Positions 45,356 through 58,200 of a stretch of DNA of 64,000 nt are shown one piece after another; position 1 is the stretch's first letter, and each line of letters begins with the position of its first letter. The notes beneath the pieces are model-generated. The model was given only the letters and a program-made list of their open reading frames with translations. It made no database searches and was not told the DNA's origin. The translations under genes were made by a program, and so were the position numbers. Source of the DNA: Posidonia oceanica (lineage: Eukaryota > Streptophyta > Magnoliopsida > Alismatales > Posidoniaceae); contig JAZBRS010000011.1 in NCBI GenBank assembly GCA_037176725.1, positions 5,456,001-5,520,000 of the forward strand. The letters run 5' to 3'.

Positions 45356-48300
45356 TGTTGACACCCCATTTTGACAGGCTGGATTGTTTGGGACCTTCTG
45401 GTGGCTGCTGGACCCGAATCTAGACCCAAACCCACACCTTCCTCTCCTTATTTCCCCTCAAAACAAGCCCAAACCTGACCTAGGATTACCCCCCTTTCCC
45501 GAACCTGAAAACCCACCAAAATCCATAGGAAAACTCACCCCTGATGACTTAGTAAACCCACTAAAAAGCCTGCAAAAATTCAAACCAGACCCCTCCCAAA
45601 AACCCTGGGAAACTTAGGCAAAAATACCCTTTTTATACACCTCAAAACCCCTCCAAAACATCCTCAAAATCAAACCAAAACCCTGAGACGAAAACTAGAA
45701 ACCCTAGACTCCACACCTGCCAAATTTCACCCCTTTCCGAGACCTCTAAGCCTCCCTTTTGGCCAAATTATCGTTTTCTCTCTCCGAGATTATCGTTTTC
45801 TCTCTCCTCTCTCTCTCCTGATTATCGCCTCTCTTTTCATCCCCTTCTTGCCCTTTTTCCGGCTTGGCTGCGGGCCCCCTTTGTACTCCTATCCCTTCTC
45901 TACCTTATTCCTATTTTTATTTTATTTTCAGCATTTTTCCTGAATTTTAAAAGTCTTTTCCCTCAAACCTATCTCCTTCCCCATTTATTCTCCTTTTTTC
46001 CCTTTTCTTCTTCTTTTCCTTTTCCTTCTTCTTTCTTTTGCAAAATCCATAAAAATCCTTAAAAAGCTGTAAAACCCCAAAACATAAAAGAAACAAATCA
46101 GAATTCCAAGAAAAGCAACTAAAAAACATTAAACAAATAATTAAAAATTCAAACTTAACTAAATCAAGCTAAAAGGAAAATCAAGCATGCAAACTAAAAA
46201 ATGCAAAACAAACTAAAAGAAAATACTGTAAAATCAAGTAAAAAACTGAAATAAAGTCAGAACCTACCAAAAATAAAAACCCCACCAAAAGAATTAAAAA
46301 AACAGACCCTAAAGAGAAGAATTAAAAATCAAACATTAAAGCAAGTAATTAAAGGAGACAAAAGACTTAACCTAATAAACATAAGAAAAAACAACACAAA
46401 ACTTAATTAAAAAAGAAAAAGAAAATACAATTAAAAGACTTAAAAACACTTAATCAAACCAGGAAAAAAACCAACTAAAAAAACATCAAGAAGAATTAAC
46501 AAATAAGAGATCAAGACATAATCCAAAAGACTTAAGAAAAGAAATCCTAAAAGACTAAAACTAAAAAAGGCCCAAAACCCACTCTAATTAACATGAAAAT
46601 AAATCCTAAAAATCCTAATTAACATCCTAAAATACTTAACAAGAAAACACAATTTTAAAAACAATTTAAAAAGATTTAACCAACACCTAATCAAGTGAAA
46701 AACAAATTAAAAACAAAATAAAACCCTAAAACCCTAATCAAGCCTAAAACACACTAATTAACCTAAAAACAGTCATTAAAAAATCCAATTAAGCACCTAA
46801 CCTACAACCCAATTCATCTAATATTTTTGTTTATTTTTATCTCATTTTTTCCTATTTTATTTTTCTCCTTTCTTCCATCTTTCTTTCTTTCTTCTTTTTT
46901 ATCTTTTCTCTTTTCCTTACTGGGCTCATCAGCCCGTTACCCTTTTTTCCCTTTTTTTTTTTTCAAACCCCAGCCCGGCCCGCAGCTACAGTCGGTCGTC
47001 TTCCTCACCTTCTCCCGCGCTTGCAGAGCTACAGTACTCGCCGCCTGCAGCTCTGCAGCGGTCTGCCACCACCTGCTCGAGCCGGACGGGCGTGCGCCGA
47101 ACTCCGTCCGTGCTCCTGCCATCACCACGCCGCGGCATTCAATGCCGGCAGACCTGCAAAACCAAGAATAGGAGTCGTCAGAAACCGGGCAGAAAAGGGA
47201 AAAAATCAAAGTGAATTTCAGGAGGGAAAGAGAGGAGAAAGGTAGAGAACTGATCCCAGAAGAGAGCCCCGAGTTCCAGAGCAATTCCCAGCGAGTGAGA
47301 GAGCCTTCCTTCTCAGAAATCCACCAAAAATTGCAGGCCTTCCACCTCTCCCTTCCGCAGCAAACCAGAGCCCGAAACTCCTCCAGAGCAACCCGAAATC
47401 CATCCCCCAATCGCCCGAGCTCCCAGCAACTCCTTCCCTTCCTTCCCACAGCAGAACCACCCCACATTTCATCTGAGTCCACCTGAAACTCCACCGAGAA
47501 CCCATCACCAATCCCTTCTGAAATTCCCTCCGCCACAGTCCACCACATCCCCCCAAATCCTTCCCCAACATTCACCTGAACTCCACCTTCCTGAAACACC
47601 TAACCCCCAGCTCAGTAACCCACCACAGACCGAAAGCTTCACCACAAACACCTATCCTCCCCACTGACCAGAAATCGGACCGTCTCCCAAACTCACTCCA
47701 CGCCCTCCAGAACTGCAACCCGGCCATCCAGATCCACTCCTCGAACCTCCAGCTACCTCCCGGAGCCACCCATCCAGTCCGACGAGCAGCGAACAGCCTC
47801 CCCCACCTCCGGTCCCTTGTCTGAACCCAAAGAGTTCCAAACCCCTCTCCGAGCCGCGAAGCTTCCGTCCAGTCATCAGGAAAGCACCGGACGACCGCTC
47901 TGAGGCAGCTCCCGCCCTCGCGAGCCACCGACGACCGCTGTAGCACCCAGACGACCTCCGCCGACGACCGCCGAGGCCACTGAGGTCGGGAGGCCGACTC
48001 AGACGCGGAAAGAGGTATTTTCTCACCTCCTTGGCTCCCTCTCCCTCCTCTGATGCTTCTCCGCCGATCAGAGCCAGCTCTCCGGCCCTCCTGCTCCAAC
48101 TGCGTCTCGCCAGTCCGATCTTCGTCTCCGGCGCCGGTCACCTGTCTCCCGGGCGCTCCAGCCACTGGAACGCTGCTCCGACACCCTCCAGGGCTCCGCA
48201 CAGTCGCCGACAGTCCCCTCCGCCCTCCTGCGCGTCTGCGAGTGCCTTGGGCCGGCGAAGTTGAGCTCCGGCGGTCTCTGCTACAGTACCTCCCCACCGC

Positions 48301-49411
48301 CGGCGAAGCACTGTTCGTTTATTTCTCTGTTAATATAGTTTTAGGTGTGAATATTGCAGATCTGGTTTAAGTTATTTCATTTTTGCGTTTTAGTCCTCTG
48401 TTCATTTAATGTGCTTAGTTTTTAATTGAAAACCATGCTAAATTGCAGCTGTTATTCATGCTTTTCTGTATTTGCAATCTAGTCCATTTACTGTGCTGCT
48501 TAGTTATAAAATTTTATGCTTTAGTCCCTCTGCTTTCCATTATTGCACTTAGGTCCTGTTTTAAATCAGTCTATTTAATTGCATGTATTTTACCATATCA
48601 AATTGCATTCTGGCCCCCTGCATGTTTCTGATTTTGCATATAGGTCCATGCACTGTAGAAACTTAGGTTTTATTCTTGATTTTTGCATACTGCATTGCAT
48701 GTTTTACCTTCTGGTTTTGCATTTTTGCATTTAGGTCCATTTTAAATGGACAGTAGCTGTGTTGCATGTATTTTAGCTTATTGCATTGCATTTTTGCCCC
48801 TGTTTTTTCCAGAAATTGCACATCTGTCCTGTCTTCTGATTTTCAGAACATATTTTGCATATAAAATTGCATATTTGACCCCTGCATGATTTAAAAATCA
48901 CACATAGGTCCTTGCATCGCTTTAAAATCATATAAAAAGACGGTTTTGCCCCTAAGTTGCATTTTAACTCCTATGCTTGCAAAAATTGCATGTAGGCCCT
49001 CCACTTGCATTCCCGGACTCCCCAGAACCCCCGTTTTCTGGAAAATTTGCATTTTAGCCCCTTTCTTTCTTCAAAAATGTTTTTGAACCCTTGTTCTTTC
49101 CAAATTGCTCTTCTTTGTCTTTTCTTGCTTTGCATGCATTCTGCATCCATTTAATCTTGCATGTAAGCTCCCCTTTGCACACACTAAGCACCTTTAACTC
49201 CCCTTCACTCGGGAGGACCTTCAACACACCCCTAGGACCTCCTGAACACTTAGATCTGTTCTTCTCCCCTGTTCTGGCCCTTCTGCCTCGAAGCTGCGGT
49301 ATCTTTCAATCCGGCCGTTGGATCTCCTCAAGTAAGCTGCCCAGGCGACCGCAGCGAAGCGCTCTTCGGCATGGACCAAGCAGATCTCCGATCAGACTCC
49401 CGGATCTCCAG

Positions 49412-50340
49412 GTATGTCCTCCTGAACCCCTGCACTACATTCATCTGCATGCCATTTGCACCGTTTTGCGTGCCCTTTAGTTTTTTCGCCTCGTTTTGCG
49501 TCCAGTCTTGTTTTTCCGCTCCGATTTGCGTGCCGCTTCTTTGTCTTGCACTGTTTTGCGTGCCCTTTAGTTTTTTCGCCTCGTTTTTCGTCCAGTCTTG
49601 TTTTTCCCGCTCCGTTTTGCGTGCCGCTTCTTTGTCTTGCACCGTTTTGCGTGCCCTTTAGTTTTTCGCCTCGTTTTGCGTGCAGTCTTGTTTTCCCGCT
49701 CCGTTTTGCGTGCCGCTTCTTTGTCTTGCACCGTTTTGCTTGCCGTTTCTTTGTCTTGCACCGTTTTGCGTGCCCTTTAGTTTTTTCGCCTCGTTTTGCG
49801 TGCAGTCTTGTTTTTCCGCTCCAATTTGCGTGCTGCTTCCTTGTCTTGCACCGTTTTGCGTGCCCTTTAGTTTTTTCGCCTCGTTTTGCGTGCAGTCTTG
49901 TTTTCCCGCTCCGTTTTGCGTGCCGCTTTTTTCTTGCACCGTTTTGCGTGCCCTTTAATTTTTCGCCTCGTTTTGCGTCCAGTCCTGTTTTCCCGCTCCG
50001 TTTTGCGTGCCGCTTCTTTGTCTTGCACCGTTTTGCGTGCCCTTTAGTTTTTCGCCTCGTTTTGCGTCCAGTCTTGTTTTCCCGCTCCGTTTTGCGTGCC
50101 GCTTCTTCGTTTTGCGTGCCGCTTCTTCGTCTTGCGTGCCCTTTAGTTTTTTTGCCTTGTTCTGCATGCCGTCTTGCTTTCCCGCCTGTTTTGCGTGCCG
50201 ATTTTGTTCTTTTGCTCCGTTCCGCGTGCCTTTCTTGTTTCTCGCCTTGTTCTGCGTGTTTGCGCTGTTTTCCCTTGCATGTCGATCGCATTGCATGGTT
50301 TTCTCGCTGTTTCGCTCTTTTCGCCTGCATTTGCATGTAG
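49412..50340 (+). other. Putative LTR leader intron (element B)
   Basis: Donor GGATCTCCAG|GTATGTCC and acceptor TTTGCATGTAG|GGCGATGATG, 929 nt apart, both conserved in LTRs A and G. The acceptor alone is also conserved in LTRs C and E. The interval is mostly a T-rich minisatellite. Being in the only element with intact genes makes this the copy to test. Confidence 0.58.
49457..50260 (+). repeat. Minisatellite in LTR B: CCGTTTTGCGTGCC family, 0.8 kb
   Basis: Composite units TTGCACCGTTTTGCGTGCCC, TTTAGTTTTTTCGCCTCGTT, TTGCGTGCAGTCTTGTTTTC, CCGCTCCGTTTTGCGTGCCG recur about every 105-110 bp. Within each the word TTTTGCGT occurs three times. Units are much more uniform than in LTRs A and G, implying recent expansion in B. 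The long frames on both strands across it are by-products. Confidence 0.9.
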
Positions 50341-50545
50341 GGCGATGATGCTTACTGTCTGAAGTTCTCACGAGCCAGGTTTCGCCCGGTTCGGAACACA
50401 GGCAGCGTTGCTGAGCACTTAGACTGCACGTTTACTTTCCTGCATTGCATTCCCCCACTTAGAACACACCTTTGAGCATTTAGACAGGCATTCATTGGCA
50501 CTTAGGCATCTAAAGTCTGCATTTCCCTGCATATGCGAGCGTAAG

Positions 50546-50618
50546 CCTAGAAAGACCGATTCTCGAGCGTGTCGGGGGTGCCTAACACCTTCCCCGCGCG
50601 TAACAGGAGTCCTTACCC
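50546..50618 (+). promoter_or_regulatory. Conserved U5 block (element B)
   Basis: CCTAGAAAGACCGATTCTCG, then CGGGGGTGCCTAACACC and TTCCCCGC, ending TAACAGGAGTCCTTACCC. Near-invariant in all five LTRs in the window. Confidence 0.6.
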
Positions 50619-50967
50619 TCTCTTGGCCCGCAATGACCATATTGCCCTTGTCCTAGGCACGAGTCACTCCATTTGCATTCATTTGCATCTCATTTCCTTT
50701 GCATTGCCCTGCATTGCATCTTTTGCTTGGTTTTGCGTGATTATTCACGCATTTCCCCGGTTTTCCTTGTCTCCCGATTTAATAGACTTGGTGGCGACTC
50801 CAATTTTGTCTTGTCTTCTTCTTTTCTTTCCTTTTTTCCCTCTTTTAAATGTTTTCGAGTTAGGTCTTCCTTCTCGGACATAGCCGCTTATAGTGAGCCT
50901 GATTCCGATCGGTGCACGCGAGCTTTGGCAACGTGCATGGACGATCCGAACACCGGGATCGCTACAG

Positions 50968-50985
50968 TGGCGACTCCGCTGGGGA
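50968..50985 (+). other. Primer-binding site, element B
   Basis: TGGCGACTCCGCTGGGGA, one base after the LTR end. It matches the complement of the 3' end of plant tRNA-Arg (from memory) with one mismatch. Confidence 0.88.
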
Positions 50986-52297
50986 TGCTAGACTCCAGCT
51001 TTCGCTTTCGCTTTCGCTCGCTTGGGATTTGCTTTCTTTGTTTGCCTTTGTGTTTCCTTTGTCTGTTTTGCTCATTCTCCTGTGCAAATTCCTAGCAAGT
51101 CGCCTCGTGGTTACTTCGCTAGGGTTTTGCACCCCCTTTCGGCTGCCTTCGCCTTAGTTTTGCTGTGCCTTGCTCTGCTTTGTCTAATTTGCTTGTTTGC
51201 TTGCCTTTTTCCTTCCCTCTGCTCTTGTTTCCCTTACAGCTTACTTGTCTTTATTTCTTCTGCCTTACTTGCTTATTATTGCTTTAATTCTCGCACATTG
51301 CATGACTACATACTTGTTTGGCAATAATGCATGCTTGTTGAATGATGAATGCTTCCTTTTACACACCTGCTATGCCACTACGCACGCACATACTCTGCAT
51401 ACATGCTTTTTGACTCGATGAATGTTTTTCTTCACCATTATGCTCACAAACACTTGCACATGCCATGCACATGCCTTTTGTTGTGTTGCATGATTGTTTG
51501 CTTGCCATGCTTGACTGATTTTCTTCCCTTTCGCACTTGCCATGCTTAGGATAGTAGAAACTTGTCTGCTCTCCCCAAGGTTAACTAAAAAATGCAAGTA
51601 AAATGAACTTTTAGGAGCAACTAGAGACTCTGAACAATCCTTCACTCCCTTTTGGTTAATAAACTGTGCAAGATAAAAGACTTTAATCATTTGCATAAGC
51701 ATCATATAGGGCATGCATTCTTCTCCTCTGAGTCCACCTACTAGTCTGCGAAGAACGGTTCCGGCTTCTCACCCCGATACTTTGGCATGGTGTGAGCCAG
51801 TCGGTCTGTCCCCCCTTGTCCGGGGTCGTGTCGGTGTTAGTGGAGGGTACCACCCACGCTTTGGCGGGGTAGAGGCCACCAACGCACCACCCTGTCATTA
51901 CCTGAGCTTTGGGCCGGGAGTTAGACAGGGAGCCTACTTTTCTGACTCGAGTCGGTGACCCGTACACCCAGGGATACCCGGAGTAGACAACCTTGCTAGG
52001 AAACACTAGTTAGGTAAGGGGGGCATACTAGAAAGCATACATGACATTCATGCCATAACTTAATGCATTTTGCATTTCTTCTGTTTTAACCCCAGTTTCC
52101 TGTTGTGTCTTTAACAGAGTTCAGTAAGCGATCTCCTTAGCCGGAGCTCGGGTTCCTCCCCTTGCTGACATCTCTGCTGAGACACCTGTGCTCGACCATC
52201 TCTTTCTGAGCTACTCGCCTTTGCGAGCATAGCTCCTCGTAGAGCCCGTCCCCTTTTCCTTCGTCGCAGCCCCGTTTTGACTCGCTCTCGGTCAGCA
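50986..52297 (+). other. Element B: 5' leader
   Basis: Untranslated region of 1.3 kb, pyrimidine-rich at first (CTTTCGCTTTCGC). Conserved with C: GAATGATGAATGCTTCCTTT (51330s), GGAGCAACTAGAGACTC (51613) and GGTGTTAGTGGAGGGTACC (51833). Short frames here are not conserved. Packaging signals would be expected in this region but none can be identified. Confidence 0.7.
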
Positions 52298-55200
52298 ATG
52301 GCCCAGCGCACTGTCGAGACCCCCCTCACCCTTGCCTCGGAGGTGGTTCCCGCTCCGGCTCCTCCGACTCCCGCTTCAAACCCCTCTGTGCCCTCTGTGA
52401 CGCCAGGCTTTTCCCCTCTGTCGTCTGGGGCACCCCAGTTCGCTGTGGGACAGTGGCAGACGCTCGCTCCTCCTGATCCGGTCGCCGAGTCCATCTTAAC
52501 GGCCACTTCACGTGTTCTGGAGGCACCACTGACCCCACCTTCTCAGGGTTTTGTCACTTTTGACCCCCCTTCTGCTGCGGCGACTCTTGCCCTAGGATTC
52601 CAATCTCCCGGACAGTCCGGGCCTCTTGGTTCTGGTTCCTCGCCGGCACTGCAATTCAGTGTTCCCACCGACGGGACACCTGAAGAGCAGTACCAGCAAC
52701 TGATGGACACTATCCAGCGGCTGCAGGGTATAGCTCTATCAGTCCGCCCTCCTTCCCCTCCTGTTGTTCCTGAGGTTCCTGTGCGGCCTGCTCTCGCACA
52801 TCTTGCATTGCACTCTGCACTTCCGCCTAGACCATCGTCCCAGCTGCTCACGGTTCCGACGATGGGGGCACGTATTCCGCCTCTTGCATCTGCACCACAT
52901 CACACACAGCATGCACCTCCGCCACCTGGTGGCCAGTCGTTCGAACTGGTGGGGGCACAGTATCTCGCAGGCTCGTCCCCCGGCACCGCCCCGGTACGGC
53001 CGCTGATGCTCCATCATCCTACACCCACCACACAGCATACCATCTATCCTCCCCCTTTGCATCAGGCTCAGAATTCCACATGCATCCCTCCTTGCACTCC
53101 ACCACAGCACGGGTATGCCGGCCATCACCTTGCGTCACCAGGCGACGTGATGGTGGATCCGGAGGAGCACCTCGGTGCGACCCAATCGGCATACGTGGTC
53201 CCTGCCCCCGCTGCCCCATCTCCTGTAGCAGCTATTCCAGACCCCATCAACAACAGGATGGATGTTCTGGAGAAGGCACTACGTCTAGTGCAGGGCACGG
53301 ACCACCAGACCTACCAGTTCCGAGACCTCTGCTATTTCCCAGAGGCGGTACTCCCCCCGAAGTTCAAAATACCGGACTTCGAGAAGTATGATGGTAGGGG
53401 CTGCCGCATAGCCCATCTAAAGGCGTACTGCGGTGATCTCGCCCAACTCCAGGCGGACGAGAGGTTGCTGATCCGCTTGTTCCAAAAGAGTTTGTCTGGT
53501 CCGGCCCTCAAGTGGTTTACCTCGCTTGACATGGCTACGATCAAGACTTGGAACGACCTAAGCCAGGCGTTCTTGGAACAGTACTCCTTCAACCTCGATC
53601 TGGTCCCAAAGCGCGCGGACTTGATCGCAACCAAGCAGAATCCGGGCGAGCCGTTCGGGGAGTACGTCGGCCGCTGGCGTGCCCTTGCCTCGCAAATTCG
53701 AGATAGGCCCTCCGACGAGGAGTCTATCGAGATCATCATAAAAGGGGCACAGCCGTCTACCGGAGCTTTGCTTAGCATCCAACCCGTCACGACCTTCACT
53801 GCATTGATCCGAGCTGGCACTCGCGTAGAGAGTTCGTTGCGGAGTGGCAACTTCCCCGCACTCTCTGTGCTTGCCAAGCAGGCCCCCGCCAGCAACGACG
53901 GCAGTAGCAGCAGCGCCATCAACAACAACAGCAGTCTCAACAACAATCGTCCCAAGAGGAAGGATCCGCCGAAGCCCGTTGTCGCATACGTCGACTCCCC
54001 TGCTGCGCCCGTCCGTCTGGCGTCCCGGCCTGCCCCTCCTCAGATCTATTACGCACCTGCACCTAGGGCACACCCTACACCACAAATCACTACCACCGCT
54101 CGACCGGTCTATCCTGCCGCACCGGTTCAGCAAGGACAATTCCAGAGGCCGAGACGGCCACCCATGGAGAAGCGGAAGTTCGCCCCACTGGTGGAACCGC
54201 TCACTGCCGTCCTCCCGAAGGTTGCGTCGCTCCTGAGATTTCCGGAGGTTTGCCCGCTGCCAAACCCACTACCGCATTGGTTTAAGGCGAACCTTTTCTA
54301 CGACTTTCATCGAAGCGTCGGGCATTCGACTGATAGTTGTTTCACTCTCCGGAATGCTATCCAGGACTTGATCGAATCGGGAACGATTGTGATCGACACG
54401 CACGAGGCATCCACTTCTGCACCATCTCATGCACCTGCATCAGCATCTACCCCAGCTAATGTTGTCCGCCGACTCCTGCCGGAGCACTCCTATTCAGGAG
54501 GCGCAGGGACCTCAGGAATTCACTCCTTGTTTCCTTCTGGGTCTCTCACATCTGTGGTAGATCCTTCCGAGCTTATCCATGATGTTTCTACTCCCTTTCC
54601 AGTCTCTCTCTATCTTGCAGCCATCGCCGGTTCCGAGTCGGACGTTCACATGATCCGACCGCGCGCCAGGCCGGAGCGTTCTCCTGCATCAGCCGCCACG
54701 CTTTCCCGGGCCCAAGCCCCAATACATCTCCTAGCCAAACCTCAGCCAGAACTTCCCGTGCACCTACTAGCAAGACCTCAGTCCCCACCTAGCTTGCCTT
54801 CCCAACTACCCACCTACCCATGTCCTGCTCAGCCTGTAGCCCCTCTCGTGCTCGCTGCACGCGCTCTCGTGGTTATTAACCTAACCCAGGATACCCATCG
54901 CGTACCTTACAGCTACGCCACAGAAATGTGTGCGGAAGTGACGCGATCGGGGAGGGTCTACCGACCTCCGGCACCAATAACCAGGCATAGCCACCCAGAA
55001 CCTGCAATACCATCGCCTTTAGCCCAGCCTACAGCCCCACTACCTTCAAGCCAGCCTCTTGAATCCACCATAGCTGAACCTGTCCCTACAACTGCACCAC
55101 CTGCTACCAAGAAATGCCAGCCTAAAGCCGACATCACATCCCAGCTCAAAAAGGTTAAGGCCGACATATCCATCTGGGACCTAATACACACTTCGGCCGA

Positions 55201-58200
55201 GCACCGCGAGGCTTTCCTTCGAGTGTTCCAAGCCGCCCGTGTATCCCAAGCCATAGAACCTGCCGCCCTGGAAAGCATGGTTGGAATGATCGCGGAGCCC
55301 CAGGTCATCACTTTCACGAGTGATGAGCTGCCTCCGGCGGGGATTAATCACAATCAACCCTTGTTCGTCACGGTACAATTCAAGAACTTTCACATTCCCC
55401 TTGCACTGGTCGATAATGGGTCAGGCCTTAACGTCTGTCTCTTGCGAACAGCAATCAAGCTCAGATTCAAGGCCGAGGACATTACTCCAACTGTAAAGGG
55501 AATGACAGCTTTTGATAACACTCACCATGACGCCCTAGGGATCTTGATTATTCCTCTGATCATTGGTCCGGTCACATTCGATGTGGAATTCTACGTCGTC
55601 GACTTGGAACCTAATTTCAACTTTCTGCTTGGGCGCCCTTGGCTCCACAAGCATCAGGTTATCCCCTCGACCCTCCATCGCATGATCAAGTTCCGCCGAG
55701 GCGACGATGTTATCGTTGTCATGGCGGAGAATTTTGAGAAGGAGCGAATCGAGGCGATTTCATCTATCTCTTCGCGGACTGTCCCCTTTGACCCTGAACT
55801 TTCGAACGCTTTGTATCGCGTTAATCGGTGTGAGCCGGTTAACTTTTTGCCAGATCTTGAACGTGTCAACTCCTTGGCCGTTCACAACAACCCCTTTCGG
55901 ATGGTCGAGAAGGTTTGTCACAGATGGGGCTACGTCAAAGGGACACCGCTCGGGCGACATGGCCAAGGAATCGCTGAACCAATCATGGCGGAAGAACGAA
56001 GAGACAACGAGGGTCTAGGTTACGACCCTCACACCGATAAAGGCAAGCGCCCGCAAGCAAAGAATCAGAGAATGGTCATACCTCGGAGCTTGGCTAACTT
56101 TACAAGTGCAGGTATCCTGGGTTCGAGCGCAGTTCAAGTCGTAGTGCAGTCAGAGCCGTGTCAAAGCCCTCCGCCACCGGAGGAGGACTGGGTCTGCGTT
56201 GAGGACTACTACTCGGACGAGGAACAGTCGGGCGCGACGGGGGCAGTTCAGACTTGTAATGGAAGCCAGCCCAGCCCTACAGCACCTCGATCAGTTTGTT
56301 CAGTCCTTCCGACTGAGGATCATGAAGTAGCAGACTTGACAGAACCCTTGGCAGATTTGGCAGTCTTTGATTCTCCTGCAGTCATGTCAGCAATACCAAC
56401 ACCAATTCAAGCACAGTCAGTCAGTTCGCATGCAACCGTTGTCGCATCAGTGCAACTACCACCTTCGCAGAAAGGTCAATCGCTGGGTTCAGTCAGCAGC
56501 GCAGCTCAGCCCTTTTCAGGAGCCGCATCACAGGCAATACAGCCCGCTCAATCAGTCATGCACCCCCTAGCCGCAGACCGGCAACTTTCATGGCCAGATC
56601 CTATGGTATCGGAGGCCGAGCTCTCGTCGTCATCATCAGTCCCAGAGAACCAACTGAGCATCGCGGTCTCCCGGCCCTCGGGCCTTCAAGAGAGCACCTC
56701 TGCCCATCCTCTGATAGCAGCAGTCACTCTGGCAGCATATCCATCTGCAATTCCTCTGACTAGACCATCTGGGTCTCCCTTGCCGGGACAGTCGCGAACA
56801 GGCGCGCCCGTGAATCAGAAGATACAAGTACCAGAGACAGTAATCCATCTTGCAGCCGAGCCAGCGCCTCAGGCCCTCGGCGCCTACTATGTCGATTCAC
56901 CTCCAGATGAGGAAGAAGAAGGGGCGATAGAAGCCCAAGTCGACTCATGGATGTCTGATTTGGAGCTACTTTACCAGGAACAGCTCGAATCCATAGTAGA
57001 AGACCTGGCACGACACCAAGCCGCAGAAAGGAAAGGAAAAGCCGTGGTTACGGATCCTCCTCTGCGAGAGGACTCCACCTCCATCATGGTCCTAGGAGAA
57101 AGCTCAGTGGTGTCAGATTCTCTCAGACCCGACGAGCTCATTACCCTTCAAACCGAGGGTGGGTCTAGTTGGCTTGTACAGCATATGCCTTCCACAAGTA
57201 CATCAGCAGATTCAGAAGAAGAGGCACCAGTGGATCACACAACAACGGCAACAGAACAGAAAGCAGAATCAGTGACAGAGTTGTCAGGAGTTTCAGTAGC
57301 AAAGTTATCAGCAGTATCAGTCACAGAGCCAGCAAGGCCTTCAGCAGTGTCAGCAGAACATGCAGCAGTATCATCAGCAGCAGAGCAGACAGGGGAAGCC
57401 ATCAGAGCAGAGGTCGCACGCCGAAGATACAGAAACACTCGAGTAGGCGTGACCATCCTGAGGCGTCACCAAGGCCAAGAAGCAGAACTTCTACACTCCT
57501 TCGATGTGACAAACCCCACTTTCGAAAAGGAGATTCTCTCGGAACTTGTTGCGTACGGAGAGGAGGATAGTACAGGCGAAGATGAGAATGATGACCCATC
57601 GCCTGAGTTCCGGCCCTATGACGACGACCCAGAAGGTCCCAATCTGCATGTTGAGGAAGAAACAGAGACTATTAACCTCGGCACAGCCGAAGAAATCAAA
57701 GAAGTTCTCATCAGTGCCCTGCTATCACCACAAGTCAGGATAGAGTTCATCGCATTCCTGAGGGAGTATGCGGATGTCTTCGCCTGGACTTATGAAGACA
57801 TGGTCGGCCTGGATGTCGAAATAGTGGTCCATAACTTGCCCTTGAAGCCAGATGCCAAGCCAGTAAAGCAGAAACTGAGAAGATGGCGACCACAGTGGCT
57901 GCTCATGATCAAGGAAGAAATAACGAAGCAGCTTGATGTTAACTTTTTAAAGGTCGTCCTTTACCCTGAATGGCTTGCAAACATCGTGCCAGTACCCAAG
58001 AAGGACGGCCGGATCCGGGTATGTATCGACTACAGCGACCTGAACAAGGCGAGTCCCAAGGACGACTTCCCATTGCCTCACATTGACGTCCTAGTCGACA
58101 ATACCGCAGGCCACAAGATGCTATCCTTCATGGACGGCTTCTCCGGCTATAATCAGATCAAGATGGCAGAAGAAGACATGGAAAAAACCTCGTTCATCAC

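Larger units (their letters stand above)
45356..50966 (+). mobile_element. 5' LTR of element B (5.6 kb)
   Basis: Starts TGTTGACACCCCATTTTG, ends GGGATCGCTACA, one base before the PBS. Same order of segments as LTR A: C-rich start, A-rich block (46060-46800), T-rich block (46820-46970), GC-rich block (46975-48310), degenerate TGCATTTTAGCCCC repeats (48350-49110), putative intron (49412-50340) and U5 end. It is inserted in LTR fragment H; the 5-bp target copy should be GAACC (45351-45355), not testable because the 3' LTR is outside the window. No TATA box or poly(A) signal could be placed with confidence. Confidence 0.94.

Noticed and set aside
49392..50340. 300-residue Phe/Cys/Arg-rich or Lys/Arg-rich frames in the LTR minisatellite
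   Set aside because: They are present on both strands at once and not conserved in LTRs A and G; a product of the repeat composition.
53332..54139. Long minus-strand frames opposite gag
   Set aside because: They are antisense shadows of a strongly supported coding region, with codon pattern explained by the plus strand.
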